A stretch of DNA of 64,000 nucleotides, from assembly GCA_947501805.1 (NCBI GenBank), contig CANMXJ010000004.1, positions 248,001-312,000 on the forward strand. The letters run 5' to 3'. The notes under the pieces are model-generated. The model saw nothing but the letters and a program-made list of their open reading frames with translations, searched no databases and was not told where the DNA came from. Source of the DNA: an uncultured Sulfitobacter sp. GTDB taxonomy: Bacteria; Pseudomonadota; Alphaproteobacteria; Rhodobacterales; Rhodobacteraceae. Positions 43,282 through 52,229 of the stretch are shown piece after piece (the first letter of the stretch is position 1; each line of letters starts with the position of its first letter). The translations under genes and the position numbers were made by a program.

Positions 43282-44652
43282 ATGTCCCTAGACGATGTCC
43301 TAGCCCATATTGATACCAACCTGGCGCAGTCAACAGACCGCTTGCTGGACCTGTTGCGCATTCCTTCCATATCAACCGATCCCGGGTACAAGGACGATTG
43401 TGACCGCGCGGCTGATTGGCTGGTGGCCGACCTGAACGGCATGGGGATCGAAGCCACCAAACGTCCGACACCGGGGCATCCGATGGTTGTCGGACATTTA
43501 GGCGATTCTGGCCCGCATCTTTTGTTTTATGGCCATTATGATGTGCAGCCGGTTGATCCGCTGGACCTGTGGGACAACGATCCGTTTGATCCACAAATCG
43601 AGGATACCGCCAAGGGTCAGGTCATTCGCGGACGCGGCTCGTCGGATGATAAGGGACAGCTGATGACCTTCATCGAAGCGTTACGCTCATGGAAAGCAGT
43701 GAAAGGCGACTGGCCATGTCGCATCACATTCTTTATTGAAGGCGAAGAGGAATCGGGCTCCCCTTCTCTTGTCCCATTCATGGAAGAAAACGCGGATGAG
43801 TTGAAAACCGACATTGCGCTGATCTGTGACACCGGCCTTTTCGAATCCAAGACCCCCGCGATTGTCACCATGTTGCGCGGGTTGTTGGGCGAGGAACTTA
43901 CCATTACCGCACCATTACTAGACCTTCATTCTGGCATGTATGGCGGTATTGCGATGAATCCCATTCGCGTCTTGTCGCGCGTGATTGCATCCTTGCATGA
44001 TGAAACCGGACGGATCACCGTGCCCAACTTCTATGAAGGTGTGCCGGAATTGTCCGACGATCTGGAAGCGCAGTGGCAGGGTCTGGCTTTTGATCACCAG
44101 AAATTCTTGGCGGACGTGGGCCTGAGCCATCCCGCAGGCGAACAGGACCGCACCCCGCTCGAGATGATCTGGTCCCGCCCGACCTGCGAGGTCAACGGCA
44201 TCTGGGGGGGCTATACCGGCGACGGTTTCAAAACCGTGCTGCCCTCCAAGGCACACGCGAAAATCAGTTTCCGCCTTGTTGGCACACAAGACCCGCACGC
44301 GATCCGCGAGAATTTTCGCAAAATGGTCACGGAAATGCTGCCGCCCGATTGCGAGGTCGAGTTCACGTCGCATGGTGCCAGTCAGGCGTCCGGTGCCGAT
44401 GTCTCTGATCCGATGTTCGAAGCCGCGCGCAAGGCGCTGTCAGAAGAATGGCAAATCCCGGCTGCCTATGTCGGTTGTGGCGGGTCAATCCCGATTGCGG
44501 GACACTTCCAGCAGATTCTCGGAACCGAACCGATGTTGATCGGCTTTGGCAAAGACGACGATGCTTTGCACTCCCCTAATGAAAAATACGACATGGAGAG
44601 TTTTCACAAAGGCATCCGGTCGTGGGCGCGTATTCTGGATGCGCTGGTCTAA
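43282..44652 (+). CDS. M20-family metallopeptidase (dipeptidase)
   Basis: A cytoplasmic di-zinc exopeptidase of 456 residues. Metal and catalytic motifs are FYGHYDVQPVDP, GRGSSDDKGQ and EGEEESGSPS, with a dimerisation domain in the middle (LDLHSGMYGG). The closing GGSIPIAGHF contributes another metal-site residue. The length and motifs match the carnosinase-like/dapE-argE branch of M20; the exact dipeptide is not predictable. ATG 43282 is chosen; the frame extends 11 codons upstream. Its stop overlaps that of the convergent transporter gene by four bases. Confidence 0.92.
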   Translation: MSLDDVLAHIDTNLAQSTDRLLDLLRIPSISTDPGYKDDCDRAADWLVADLNGMGIEATKRPTPGHPMVVGHLGDSGPHLLFYGHYDVQPVDPLDLWDNDPFDPQIEDTAKGQVIRGRGSSDDKGQLMTFIEALRSWKAVKGDWPCRITFFIEGEEESGSPSLVPFMEENADELKTDIALICDTGLFESKTPAIVTMLRGLLGEELTITAPLLDLHSGMYGGIAMNPIRVLSRVIASLHDETGRITVPNFYEGVPELSDDLEAQWQGLAFDHQKFLADVGLSHPAGEQDRTPLEMIWSRPTCEVNGIWGGYTGDGFKTVLPSKAHAKISFRLVGTQDPHAIRENFRKMVTEMLPPDCEVEFTSHGASQASGADVSDPMFEAARKALSEEWQIPAAYVGCGGSIPIAGHFQQILGTEPMLIGFGKDDDALHSPNEKYDMESFHKGIRSWARILDALV

Positions 44653-45590
44653 ACGCGGCGATTCTCACGCCAGAAAATGTAGATACCGGCGGCGATGATG
44701 ATCGCCGCCCCGATCAGCACCTCGATCACCGGCCATTCCCCAAACACCGTCCAGCCCCAGAACAAGGCAAAGACCAACAGGATGTATTCGAACGGGGCGA
44801 CAACCGCAGCACTGGCCAGACGGTAGGCTTGGCTCATCGTGTATCCGACAACAGCGGACAGTACGCCCAACGCCAGCATGACCCACAAATCCTGGAATTG
44901 CGGCCAGACCCATGCGCGCAACAGGAACCGCATGCTGTCATTGCTGTCCGGTGTCACAAAACGACCATCCCCCGCGACGAGGTAGAACCCGCTCGACACC
45001 ACGATGAACGCCAGTTGCAGTTTAATTGCCAGCGCCGAAGCACGGGTGGCACGGCCCAGCTTGCGGGTCAGCACGGACATCCCCGCATAGCCCGCTGCCG
45101 CCAGCAGAGGCAGCACAGCGACCCACCCCACAGAATCAGTGCCGCCGCGCAATTGCGGCCACAGCATCAACAGAACGCCCGCAAATCCAACAACAACAGC
45201 CATCATCCGGCGTGGCCCCACCGGTTCACCCAGCACTGGAATCGACAGTAACGTCACCAGCAAGGGAGCGACAAAATAAAGCGCGTTCGCTGTCGCCAGT
45301 GGCATCGCAACGATGGCGGCATAAAAGGCCGAATTGGCAAACACCACGAGAAGCGCGCGCAACAAATGCAGGCCGCTTTGACCTGTCCGCAATAGCGCAA
45401 AACCGCCCTCCAGACGCAGCAAAACCAGCGTGATCAAAAGACCGATTACCGTGCGGGCAAAGACGATCTGGTGCAGCGGATAATCCCCGGACAGCGCTTT
45501 TACGAACATGTCGTTCAGCGAGATGCAGAACATGCCTGTAATCATACAGAAAATGCCCAATTGGGACGTGGTGATCGGGGGCATGGTCAT
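44649..45590 (-). CDS. EamA/DMT-superfamily transporter
   Basis: A 10-helix inner-membrane protein (313 residues) with two EamA repeats, the first about residues 8-140 (MFCISLNDMFVKALSG; FVAPLLVTLLSIPVLGEPVG) and the second about 155-305 (SQAYRLASAAVVAPFEYILL; VFGEWPVIEVLIGAAII). Members export metabolites or amino acids. GGAGGGAGT stands just before ATG 45590. Substrate unknown. Confidence 0.9.
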   Translation of the reverse strand: MTMPPITTSQLGIFCMITGMFCISLNDMFVKALSGDYPLHQIVFARTVIGLLITLVLLRLEGGFALLRTGQSGLHLLRALLVVFANSAFYAAIVAMPLATANALYFVAPLLVTLLSIPVLGEPVGPRRMMAVVVGFAGVLLMLWPQLRGGTDSVGWVAVLPLLAAAGYAGMSVLTRKLGRATRASALAIKLQLAFIVVSSGFYLVAGDGRFVTPDSNDSMRFLLRAWVWPQFQDLWVMLALGVLSAVVGYTMSQAYRLASAAVVAPFEYILLVFALFWGWTVFGEWPVIEVLIGAAIIIAAGIYIFWRENRRV

Positions 45591-45663
45591 ACTCCCTCCT
45601 ACACCCAAAAGCTGCTGTTTGTCAGGTGCCAACTGCGCAAGGATAAATCCATACGCCGCAAAG

Positions 45664-45688
45664 AAAAAAGGGCCCTCGAAGAGGACCC
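45664..45688 (-). terminator. Intrinsic terminator of tRNA-Asp
   Basis: Read leftward, GGGTCCTC (45688-45681) pairs with GAGGGCCC (45677-45670) around TTC, with one G-T pair, and is followed by six T residues (45669-45664). It lies 15 bases after the tRNA-Asp 3' end. Confidence 0.85.
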
Positions 45689-45703
45689 TTTTTCATGCAG
45701 CAG

Positions 45704-45780
45704 TGGCGCGGTTGACGGGGCTCGAACCCGCGACCTCCGGCGTGACAGGCCGGCACTCTAACCAGCTGAGCTACAACCGC
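45704..45780 (-). tRNA. tRNA-Asp (GTC anticodon)
   Basis: A 77-base cloverleaf on the minus strand, with encoded CCA. The acceptor arm GCGGTTG pairs with CAACCGC, the D-loop is AGCTCAGCTGGTTAGAGT, the anticodon loop is CTGTCAC (anticodon GTC), and the T-arm is GCGGGTTCGAGCCCCGT. A terminator follows. Confidence 0.97.
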
Positions 45781-46027
45781 CCGCTGCACCCTCCGAAGTT
45801 GCCCTCGAAGCGTGGGGTCGTAATATGGGCGGGTGCGCTAGGCGTCAAGCAGCAAATCCAAGCGAAATGCAGAAAAATTTGTGAAGGCGATATTTCTTTG
45901 CAAACGAACCGGGATCCCTTGCCCCTCCCCGATTGAAATCATCCAGCATGCACCTTTGAACACACACGGGTTCCTGAACAAATCAGGAAAGCCCGCAGCG
46001 CGGGTACTGTTACAAGTATTGAGGATA

Positions 46028-46103
<76 letters not shown>

Positions 46104-46140
46104 GCCGTGGCGACCTCTTAGCGCAAGGTTGCCACCCGCT

Positions 46141-46713
46141 TCAACCCCTTAATGTCAGCCTTTTTTGCTTACTGTCCTCAAGATGGAAAACAATCCCCTG
46201 TCCGCCTTCGATTTCGCGCAATGCGCCGATGGGGCGGCCGGTCAAAATCAGCCGCAGCATCCGCGAGGTGATCCCGTGCGTGACCAAAACGCCAGGGCGT
46301 TTCAAACCACGCAGAAAACCCAAGCAACGTTGGTGTAAAGCTGCGAATCCCTCACCCTCAGGGGCCAGTTCATAGAGGTCGAAACCGTCGCGTGCGCCAC
46401 TTTGGGCGATGACTTCGGCGCGTGATTTGCCTGCCCATTCCCCCAAGCCAATCTCCGTCAGGGCGGAATCGGTCTCAAGCGGCGAGATCAAACCTTGCAC
46501 CGCAATTTTGGCCGTTTCGAGCGCCCGCCCCTGTGGACTGCTGATCGCAACAAAGCCGTGCAGATTCTGACGCGACAGAATCGCATTCTGTCTACGCGCC
46601 TGCGCCAATCCATCCGGTGTAAGCGCCGAATCAAACCGCCCCTGCAATCTGCCCGCCGCATTCCATTCTGTCTGACCGTGGCGCAGGATATAGAGCGGAG
46701 GAAATGTGCTCAT
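46141..46713 (-). CDS. Histidine phosphatase family protein (copy A)
   Basis: A 190-residue phosphoglycerate-mutase-like phosphatase with the catalytic YILRHGQTEWNAAGR motif at the N-terminus, SSPQGRALETA, and the second His in VLVTHGITSRML. Its ATG overlaps the stop of copy B by four bases (ATGA at 46710-46713). Substrate unknown; the family includes broad sugar-phosphate and nucleotide phosphatases. Confidence 0.9.
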   Translation of the reverse strand: MSTFPPLYILRHGQTEWNAAGRLQGRFDSALTPDGLAQARRQNAILSRQNLHGFVAISSPQGRALETAKIAVQGLISPLETDSALTEIGLGEWAGKSRAEVIAQSGARDGFDLYELAPEGEGFAALHQRCLGFLRGLKRPGVLVTHGITSRMLRLILTGRPIGALREIEGGQGIVFHLEDSKQKRLTLRG

Positions 46714-47291
46714 GCCGCAACTTCCAAAACAGTTTCGATCCCGTTTTCGAGAACATAGATGCACCCTTGCTTGTTGGTCAGCTGGCCTGCCCGCGAAATG
46801 CCAATCCCACACACCTCTGCACGCAGCACCTGACCGAGCAACCCATGTGCGACAATCACGCTTGGTACGGTGAGATCAGACAGAAACGCAACGATCCTTT
46901 CGTGAAAAGCCGCCAGCCCTTCGCCTCCCTGCGCGGCTTCGTAGATATCCAGCGCGGTGAAGTTTCGGGTTTCCCATTCCGGATGGTCCGCCAGAATATC
47001 GGAACGCAAGCGGCCCTGCCATGCGCCTGCATGTATTTCCATCAGGCGTTCATCTGTCTGGAATGGCGCACCGTTCAGGGCAATTCTTGCAGTGTGCAGC
47101 GTTCGTCCGAGTGGCGAGACAAAAATTGGGGGCTGATCCGCCAGAATCGGTGCAATCAAACGGGCCTGACGCTGCGCATCGGCAATGCCCTGATCGGTCA
47201 GCGGAGAATCCAGTTGGCCTTGCAAGCGGTACGCACGGTTCCATTCTGTCTGTCCATGTCGCAGAAACCAGATCTTGGGATATTCGCGCAT
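46710..47291 (-). CDS. Histidine phosphatase family protein (copy B)
   Basis: A 193-residue paralogue of the downstream gene, with WFLRHGQTEWNRAYR, VSPLGRTLHTARIAL and VIVAHGLLGQVLRAE. The two share the same architecture and are translated as a coupled pair, so they probably arose by tandem duplication and work on related substrates. Confidence 0.9.
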   Translation of the reverse strand: MREYPKIWFLRHGQTEWNRAYRLQGQLDSPLTDQGIADAQRQARLIAPILADQPPIFVSPLGRTLHTARIALNGAPFQTDERLMEIHAGAWQGRLRSDILADHPEWETRNFTALDIYEAAQGGEGLAAFHERIVAFLSDLTVPSVIVAHGLLGQVLRAEVCGIGISRAGQLTNKQGCIYVLENGIETVLEVAA

Positions 47292-47386
47292 GTGCCGCTT
47301 TCAGATGTTTCCTGCTGACACAGGGATTCTCGATCCGCAGGGCGATAAACGCGAGCGGACTTGCTCTGTACGAAAGTGACGTCAAA

Positions 47387-47410
47387 CACTGCCCCGTGCA
47401 AGAGGCAGTG
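47387..47410 (-). terminator. Hairpin after the HU-like gene
   Basis: CACTGCC (47387-47393) and GGCAGTG (47404-47410) form a 7-bp stem with a 10-base loop 24 bases beyond the HU stop. Read leftward it is followed by TTTG, a weak T-tract. Confidence 0.45.
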
Positions 47411-47433
47411 ATCACGCCTAATAGGAGGAGTTC

Positions 47434-47913
47434 TTAGTAGTCTTCTGCAGGTACGCCCAGCTCGACGGCTTCGCCGCCTTCCGGTGGCAGCGGTTGCCGG
47501 ATTTTGGCAATGACCATCCGGCCATTTGCCAGCTGTTTTTCACGGCGCACCTTGAGGCGGCCCAGCGGGGGCAAATTAAGTTCGCGATTGTCACGCAAGG
47601 CATCGCCAAGAACAGTCAACGCCATTTCAACCACCGGCTTGACGTCTTTCTTTTTCATGCCAGAGCGCATGACAACAATATCGACCAGTTCTTTCTTGCG
47701 CATCATCGGGCCGACAATCACGGCCTGTGGCGCGTCCACAACCGTTGGTTCAACCTTTTTGGCTGTGGCGGGTGCGCTGCCATCTATCGCAGACGTTGGT
47801 GCCTTGCTCGCTGCTTCCGATGCCTTCTCGGATTTGGACGTGGTGCTGGCGGGCGCTTTGGCCGTCTTCGCCGTACTGCTCGACTTTGTCGATTTACTGG
47901 TCTTGGTACTCAT
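47434..47913 (-). CDS. HU-family DNA-binding protein with a Lys/Ser/Ala-rich N-terminal tail
   Basis: The C-terminal 90 residues (MRKKELVDIVVMRSGMKKKD, ...LNLPPLGRLKVRREK) form an HU/IHF-like nucleoid protein domain. Ahead of it is a 70-residue low-complexity tail rich in Ser, Thr, Lys and Ala (MSTKTSKSTKSSSTAKTAKA...), like a histone-H1-type or AlgP-like tail, which standard HU (about 90 residues) lacks. GAGG precedes ATG 47913; an in-frame ATG at 47931 is less likely. The protein probably bends or bridges DNA with an added non-specific binding tail. Confidence 0.85.
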   Translation of the reverse strand: MSTKTSKSTKSSSTAKTAKAPASTTSKSEKASEAASKAPTSAIDGSAPATAKKVEPTVVDAPQAVIVGPMMRKKELVDIVVMRSGMKKKDVKPVVEMALTVLGDALRDNRELNLPPLGRLKVRREKQLANGRMVIAKIRQPLPPEGGEAVELGVPAEDY

Positions 47914-48046
47914 GAAAACCTCACTCTTCATTGTTTCTTGTTTGGAAACACATTATCTGCAATTACGCGAAAACACTAGCGTTGCTTGCCTCCCCGGTCG
48001 CTTTGCGCAAAGATGGTGCGTTCGTTTTTACTTGGGGGTACATATT

Positions 48047-48241
48047 ATGAAACGTCTAACAACTCTTTCCGTCTCATCCATGATTGCAGCGTTGGTTCTT
48101 AGCAATGCGGTCTCTGCCGGTTCTCTTACAGATCCCGTGGTTGAGCCTGCAGTCATTGTCGCAGACGCAACGAGCAGCAGCTCGGGCACAGCATTGGTCG
48201 CCGCACTGGCCCTGTTGATGATTGTTCCCCTGCTCGACTGA
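48047..48241 (+). CDS. Small exported or membrane protein
   Basis: A 64-residue protein with a Sec-type signal (MKRLTTLSVSSMIAALVLSN, cleavage after SAG or ASA-like site), a short acidic Ser-rich middle (EPAVIVADATSSSSG), and a C-terminal hydrophobic segment (TALVAALALLMIVPLL). GGGGG stands upstream. I recall similar tiny proteins in roseobacters, but they have no known function. A terminator shared with lon follows. Confidence 0.68.
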   Translation: MKRLTTLSVSSMIAALVLSNAVSAGSLTDPVVEPAVIVADATSSSSGTALVAALALLMIVPLLD

Positions 48242-48281
48242 GGCATAGAGCATCTGATTTCGGGTTATCGACCTAAATACA

Positions 48282-48312
48282 AAAGCGCCCCGTTTTTCCA
48301 ACAGGGCGCTTT
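48282..48312. terminator. Bidirectional terminator between the small exported protein and lon
   Basis: AAAGCGCCC (48282-48290) and GGGCGCTTT (48304-48312) form a 9-bp stem in the 98-bp space between the convergent genes. A T-rich tail follows on both sides (TTTCATCATTTT rightward, CTTTTG leftward), so it can serve both. Confidence 0.75.
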
Positions 48313-48339
48313 CATCATTTTATAAAGATGGTCCGCGTT

Positions 48340-50751
48340 TTAATGCGCAGTTGCACCATCGTTACCCGCTGTTTTTGCCGCAAGTGCTGCCGCAGTGGCC
48401 GCATCTTCAGCTTCTTGATCCCACTCAATCGCCACCGGCTCCGAGACAAGGGCATGCTTCAACACTTCGGAGACATGGCTGACCGGAATGATGGTCAGTC
48501 CTTCTTTGACGTTGTCGGGAATCTCCGGCAGGTCTTTTTCGTTTTCCTGCGGGATCAGCACAGTGGTTATGCCGCCGCGCAAGGCTGCCAGAAGTTTTTC
48601 CTTCAGGCCGCCAATCGGCATTGCGTTACCGCGCAAGGAAACTTCGCCCGTCATCGCAATATCCTTGCGTACAGGGATCTTGGTCAGCACAGACACAATC
48701 GACGTGACCATTGCCAGACCGGCAGAAGGACCATCCTTGGGCGTTGCGCCATCCGGCACGTGCACGTGAATATCCAGCGTGTCAAAGACCGGCGGCTTCA
48801 CCCCGATGCTCGGACTGATCGAACGGACATAGGAACTCGCCGCGTCGATGCTTTCTTTCATCACATCGCCAAGCTTACCGGTGGTCTTCATCCGGCCCTT
48901 GCCCGGCAGGCGCAAAGCTTCGATATGCAGCAATTCACCGCCCACGGACGTATAGGCAAGACCGGTTACAACACCAACCTGATGCTCTTGTTCGGCCAGA
49001 CCGTAGCGATGCTTGCGCACCCCAAGAAACTCATCAAGATTGTCGCCGGTCACGGTAACGCTGTCGGCTTCTTTCTTGATGATCTTGGTCAGGGACTTGC
49101 GCGCGACCTTGGCAATCTCACGCTCAAGGTTCCGCACGCCCGCCTCGCGGGTGTAGTACCGGATCATGCCTAAAAGCGCGGAGTCCTCGATCGAGAATTC
49201 CTTGGCCTTCAGGCCGTGGTTCTTGATCTGCTTGCTCACCAAATGCTGCTTGGCGATCTCCAGCTTCTCATCCTCGGTATAGCCTGACAGCGGAATGATC
49301 TCCATCCGGTCAAGCAATGGACCCGGCATGTTGTAGCTGTTCGACGTAGTCAGGAACATCACGTTCGAGAGGTCATATTCAACCTCAAGATAGTGATCCA
49401 CAAAGGTGGAGTTCTGTTCCGGATCAAGCACTTCAAGCATCGCAGACGCGGGATCACCACGGAAGTCCTGTCCCATCTTGTCGATCTCGTCGAGCAGGAT
49501 AAGCGGGTTCGTGGTCTTGGCCTTTTTCAACGCCTGAATGATCTTGCCCGGCATGGAGCCGATGTAAGTCCGGCGGTGACCGCGAATTTCGCTTTCATCA
49601 CGCACGCCACCCAGCGAGATGCGGATAAACTCGCGTCCCGTTGCCTTGGCGACAGATTTACCAAGCGAGGTTTTACCCACACCCGGAGGACCGACCAGAC
49701 ACATGATCGGGCCTTTCATCTTGGTCGAGCGTTGCTGCACCGCGAGGTATTCGACGATGCGTTCCTTGACCTTCTCCAGACCGTAGTGATCGTTATCCAG
49801 CACGGATTGCGCCTTGCCCAGATCTTTCTTCACGCGGGATTTAACGCCCCACGGGATCGACAACATCCAGTCCAGATAGTTGCGCACGACCGTTGCCTCA
49901 GCAGACATCGGGCTCATGTTCTTGAGCTTTTTGATCTCTGCGTCAGCCTTTTCCTTGGCCTCTTTGCTCAGTTTGGTTGCTGCGATCTTTTCCTCAAGCT
50001 CGACCACTTCGTTCTTGCCGTCTTCGCCATCGCCAAGCTCGGTCTGGATCGCCTTCATCTGTTCGTTGAGGTAATATTCGCGCTGTGTCTTCTCCATCTG
50101 GGATTTGACGCGCGTTTTGATCTTTTTCTCGACCTGCAAAACAGACATCTCGCCTTGCATCAGGCCATAGACCTTTTCCAGACGCTCGGAAACGCTCAGC
50201 GTCTCAAGCAAGTCCTGCTTTTGCTCAACCTCGATGCCCAGATGACCCGCGACCAGATCAGCCAGACGGGCAGGCTCAACCGCTTCACCCACCGCGGTCA
50301 GTGCCTCGTCCGGCACGTTTTTCTTGACCTTGGCATAGCGTTCGAATTCATCCCCGACAGAGCGCAGCAGCGCTTCGGTTGTGGTGGTGTCCCCCGGTAT
50401 TTCCGTGAGGTATTCTGCACGTGCCTCAAAGAAGTTCTCGTTGTCCACATAATCAGTGATGCGGACCCGCGCTTGCCCCTCGACAAGTACCTTTACGGTG
50501 CCATCGGGCAATTTCAGCAGCTGCAGGACATTCGCGAGAACGCCAACTTTGAAGATGCCTTCTGCTTCGGGATCATCCTCGCCGGGGTCAATTTGGCTGG
50601 ACAGAAGTATTTGTTTGTCGTCTGCCATCACCTCTTCCAAGGCGCGCACAGATTTTTCGCGACCGACAAAAAGCGGCACGATCATGTGAGGGAAGACCAC
50701 GATATCGCGCAATGGCAATACCGGATATGATGCGTTCAGTGGCTCTAACAT
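48340..50751 (-). CDS. lon: Lon ATP-dependent protease
   Basis: A cytoplasmic AAA+ serine protease, 803 residues. It has an N-terminal LON domain (YPVLPLRDIVVFPHMIVPLF), a long coiled-coil linker, an AAA+ module with Walker A GPPGVGKTSLGKSVA and Walker B LILLDEIDKM, and a Ser-Lys proteolytic domain with DGPSAGLAMV (catalytic Ser676). It degrades misfolded and specific regulatory proteins. AAGGA precedes the start, and a candidate heat-shock promoter lies upstream. The C-terminus is a short Ala-rich tail. Confidence 0.97.
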   Translation of the reverse strand: MLEPLNASYPVLPLRDIVVFPHMIVPLFVGREKSVRALEEVMADDKQILLSSQIDPGEDDPEAEGIFKVGVLANVLQLLKLPDGTVKVLVEGQARVRITDYVDNENFFEARAEYLTEIPGDTTTTEALLRSVGDEFERYAKVKKNVPDEALTAVGEAVEPARLADLVAGHLGIEVEQKQDLLETLSVSERLEKVYGLMQGEMSVLQVEKKIKTRVKSQMEKTQREYYLNEQMKAIQTELGDGEDGKNEVVELEEKIAATKLSKEAKEKADAEIKKLKNMSPMSAEATVVRNYLDWMLSIPWGVKSRVKKDLGKAQSVLDNDHYGLEKVKERIVEYLAVQQRSTKMKGPIMCLVGPPGVGKTSLGKSVAKATGREFIRISLGGVRDESEIRGHRRTYIGSMPGKIIQALKKAKTTNPLILLDEIDKMGQDFRGDPASAMLEVLDPEQNSTFVDHYLEVEYDLSNVMFLTTSNSYNMPGPLLDRMEIIPLSGYTEDEKLEIAKQHLVSKQIKNHGLKAKEFSIEDSALLGMIRYYTREAGVRNLEREIAKVARKSLTKIIKKEADSVTVTGDNLDEFLGVRKHRYGLAEQEHQVGVVTGLAYTSVGGELLHIEALRLPGKGRMKTTGKLGDVMKESIDAASSYVRSISPSIGVKPPVFDTLDIHVHVPDGATPKDGPSAGLAMVTSIVSVLTKIPVRKDIAMTGEVSLRGNAMPIGGLKEKLLAALRGGITTVLIPQENEKDLPEIPDNVKEGLTIIPVSHVSEVLKHALVSEPVAIEWDQEAEDAATAAALAAKTAGNDGATAH

Positions 50752-50824
50752 GCTCAGTTCCTTATACTAGCAAGACGGTTCCGGTCCCTATTAGGCAACC
50801 AATGCCGTCTCCTGTTGTGGACCG

Positions 50825-50852
50825 ATATGTAGGTCCGGTCCGCCTGTTTCAA
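50825..50852 (-). promoter_or_regulatory. Candidate RpoH (heat-shock) promoter of lon
   Basis: On the minus strand TTGAAA (50852-50847) is followed, after 13 bases, by CCTACATAT (50833-50825), which resembles the heat-shock pattern CTTGAAA-N11-15-CCCCATnTA. It is 74 bases upstream of the lon start. lon is a classic heat-shock gene, but the -10 match is imperfect. Confidence 0.4.
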
Positions 50853-50988
50853 TCCCCGATCTTGCGAGGTTCGCGATATAATCACCCCAGTGGCATCCCG
50901 AGGCAACCAGAGTTTTCGCCGAATTTGAATGGATTTTGCCAAGAGGGCTATGTGTCACAAAATAGTTGGCGTAACGTCACCCGAGCGT

Positions 50989-52116
50989 TCAGAGCGGTTC
51001 GATATCACCCTCTGCACGCCCCGCATGGAAGTCTGCCTGCCATTCAGCAAACGTCCCCGTTGCAATCGCGCCGCGCATACCGTCCATAATGTCCTGATAG
51101 TACCGCAGATTGTGCCAGGTCAGCAGCATGGACGAAATGATCTCCTGACTGCGAAAGACATGATGCAGATAGGCGCGGGAATAATTCTGGCAGGCCGGAC
51201 AGCCGCAGTTCTCGTCCAACGGGCGCGGATCATCCTGATGCCGCGCGTTCTTGATGTTTAGCACCCCTTTGCGCGTAAACACCTGCCCCGTGCGTCCTGA
51301 ACGTGACGGCAGAACGCAATCCATCATATCAACGCCCCGCGCAACGGCACCGACTATGTCGTCCGGCTTGCCCACGCCCATCAGGTAGCGGGGCTTGTCT
51401 TCAGGCAATTGATCGGGAGCAAAATCAAGACAGCCAAACATCGCTTCCTGCCCCTCGCCCACGGCCAAACCGCCGATGGCGTAGCCGTCAAATTCAATCT
51501 CGCGCAGCGCCTCTGCCGATTGTTTACGCAGATCTTCTTCCAAGCCCCCCTGCTGGATGCCGAACAACGCATGTCCCGGACGATCGCCAAAGGCTTCTTT
51601 TGACCTTTTTGCCCACCGCATCGACATTTCCATGCTCGACGCGATCCGGTCGCGATCCGCAGGCAGCGCGGGGCACTCATCAAAACACATCACAATGTCG
51701 GAACCAAGCAACGCTTGGATTTCCATTGAGCGTTCCGGCGTAATTTCGTGTTTGGACCCGTCGATATGGCTTTTGAACGTCACGCCGCGTTCTGTCAGTT
51801 TGCGTAACGACGACAGACTCATCACCTGAAAGCCGCCCGAATCTGTCAGGATCGGCTTGTCCCAGTTCATAAACCTGTGCAGTCCACCAAGGGATGCAAT
51901 CCTCTCTGCTGTGGGTCGCAGCATCAGATGATAGGTGTTGCCCAGCAGAATGTCCGCACCCGTTGCCGCCACGCTTTCGGGCATCATTGCCTTAACTGTC
52001 GCCGCTGTCCCGACTGGCATAAAGGCGGGCGTGCGAATGTCACCGCGTGTGGTGTGGATCACGCCGCTGCGGGCCTTGCCATCCTGCGCGTGTTTTTCAA
52101 AGGTGATACGGGTCAT
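50989..52116 (-). CDS. tgt: Queuine tRNA-ribosyltransferase
   Basis: Tgt exchanges guanine 34 of GUN-anticodon tRNAs for preQ1. The 375-residue protein has [10 protein letters not shown] with an active-site Asp, the nucleophile Asp in [26 protein letters not shown], and the zinc ligands in [22 protein letters not shown] lies 8 bases before the ATG. lon is downstream in the same direction, 237 bp away. No queA or queF is adjacent. Confidence 0.96.
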   Translation of the reverse strand: MTRITFEKHAQDGKARSGVIHTTRGDIRTPAFMPVGTAATVKAMMPESVAATGADILLGNTYHLMLRPTAERIASLGGLHRFMNWDKPILTDSGGFQVMSLSSLRKLTERGVTFKSHIDGSKHEITPERSMEIQALLGSDIVMCFDECPALPADRDRIASSMEMSMRWAKRSKEAFGDRPGHALFGIQQGGLEEDLRKQSAEALREIEFDGYAIGGLAVGEGQEAMFGCLDFAPDQLPEDKPRYLMGVGKPDDIVGAVARGVDMMDCVLPSRSGRTGQVFTRKGVLNIKNARHQDDPRPLDENCGCPACQNYSRAYLHHVFRSQEIISSMLLTWHNLRYYQDIMDGMRGAIATGTFAEWQADFHAGRAEGDIEPL

Positions 52117-52229
52117 TCAACGGTCCTTTTGTCAGCACCGCACAGGCCCTAAACCACCTGTACAAAACTTGCAATCAAGCGCATTTACACCCACATCTAG
52201 TGGACAAATTTTTGAAAAGGATAGCGATC

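Noticed and set aside
49393..50730. 445-codon plus-strand open frame antisense to lon
   Set aside because: It mirrors the lon coding frame, has unusual Phe/His/Leu-rich composition and no ribosome site. It is a shadow of a long G+C-rich gene.
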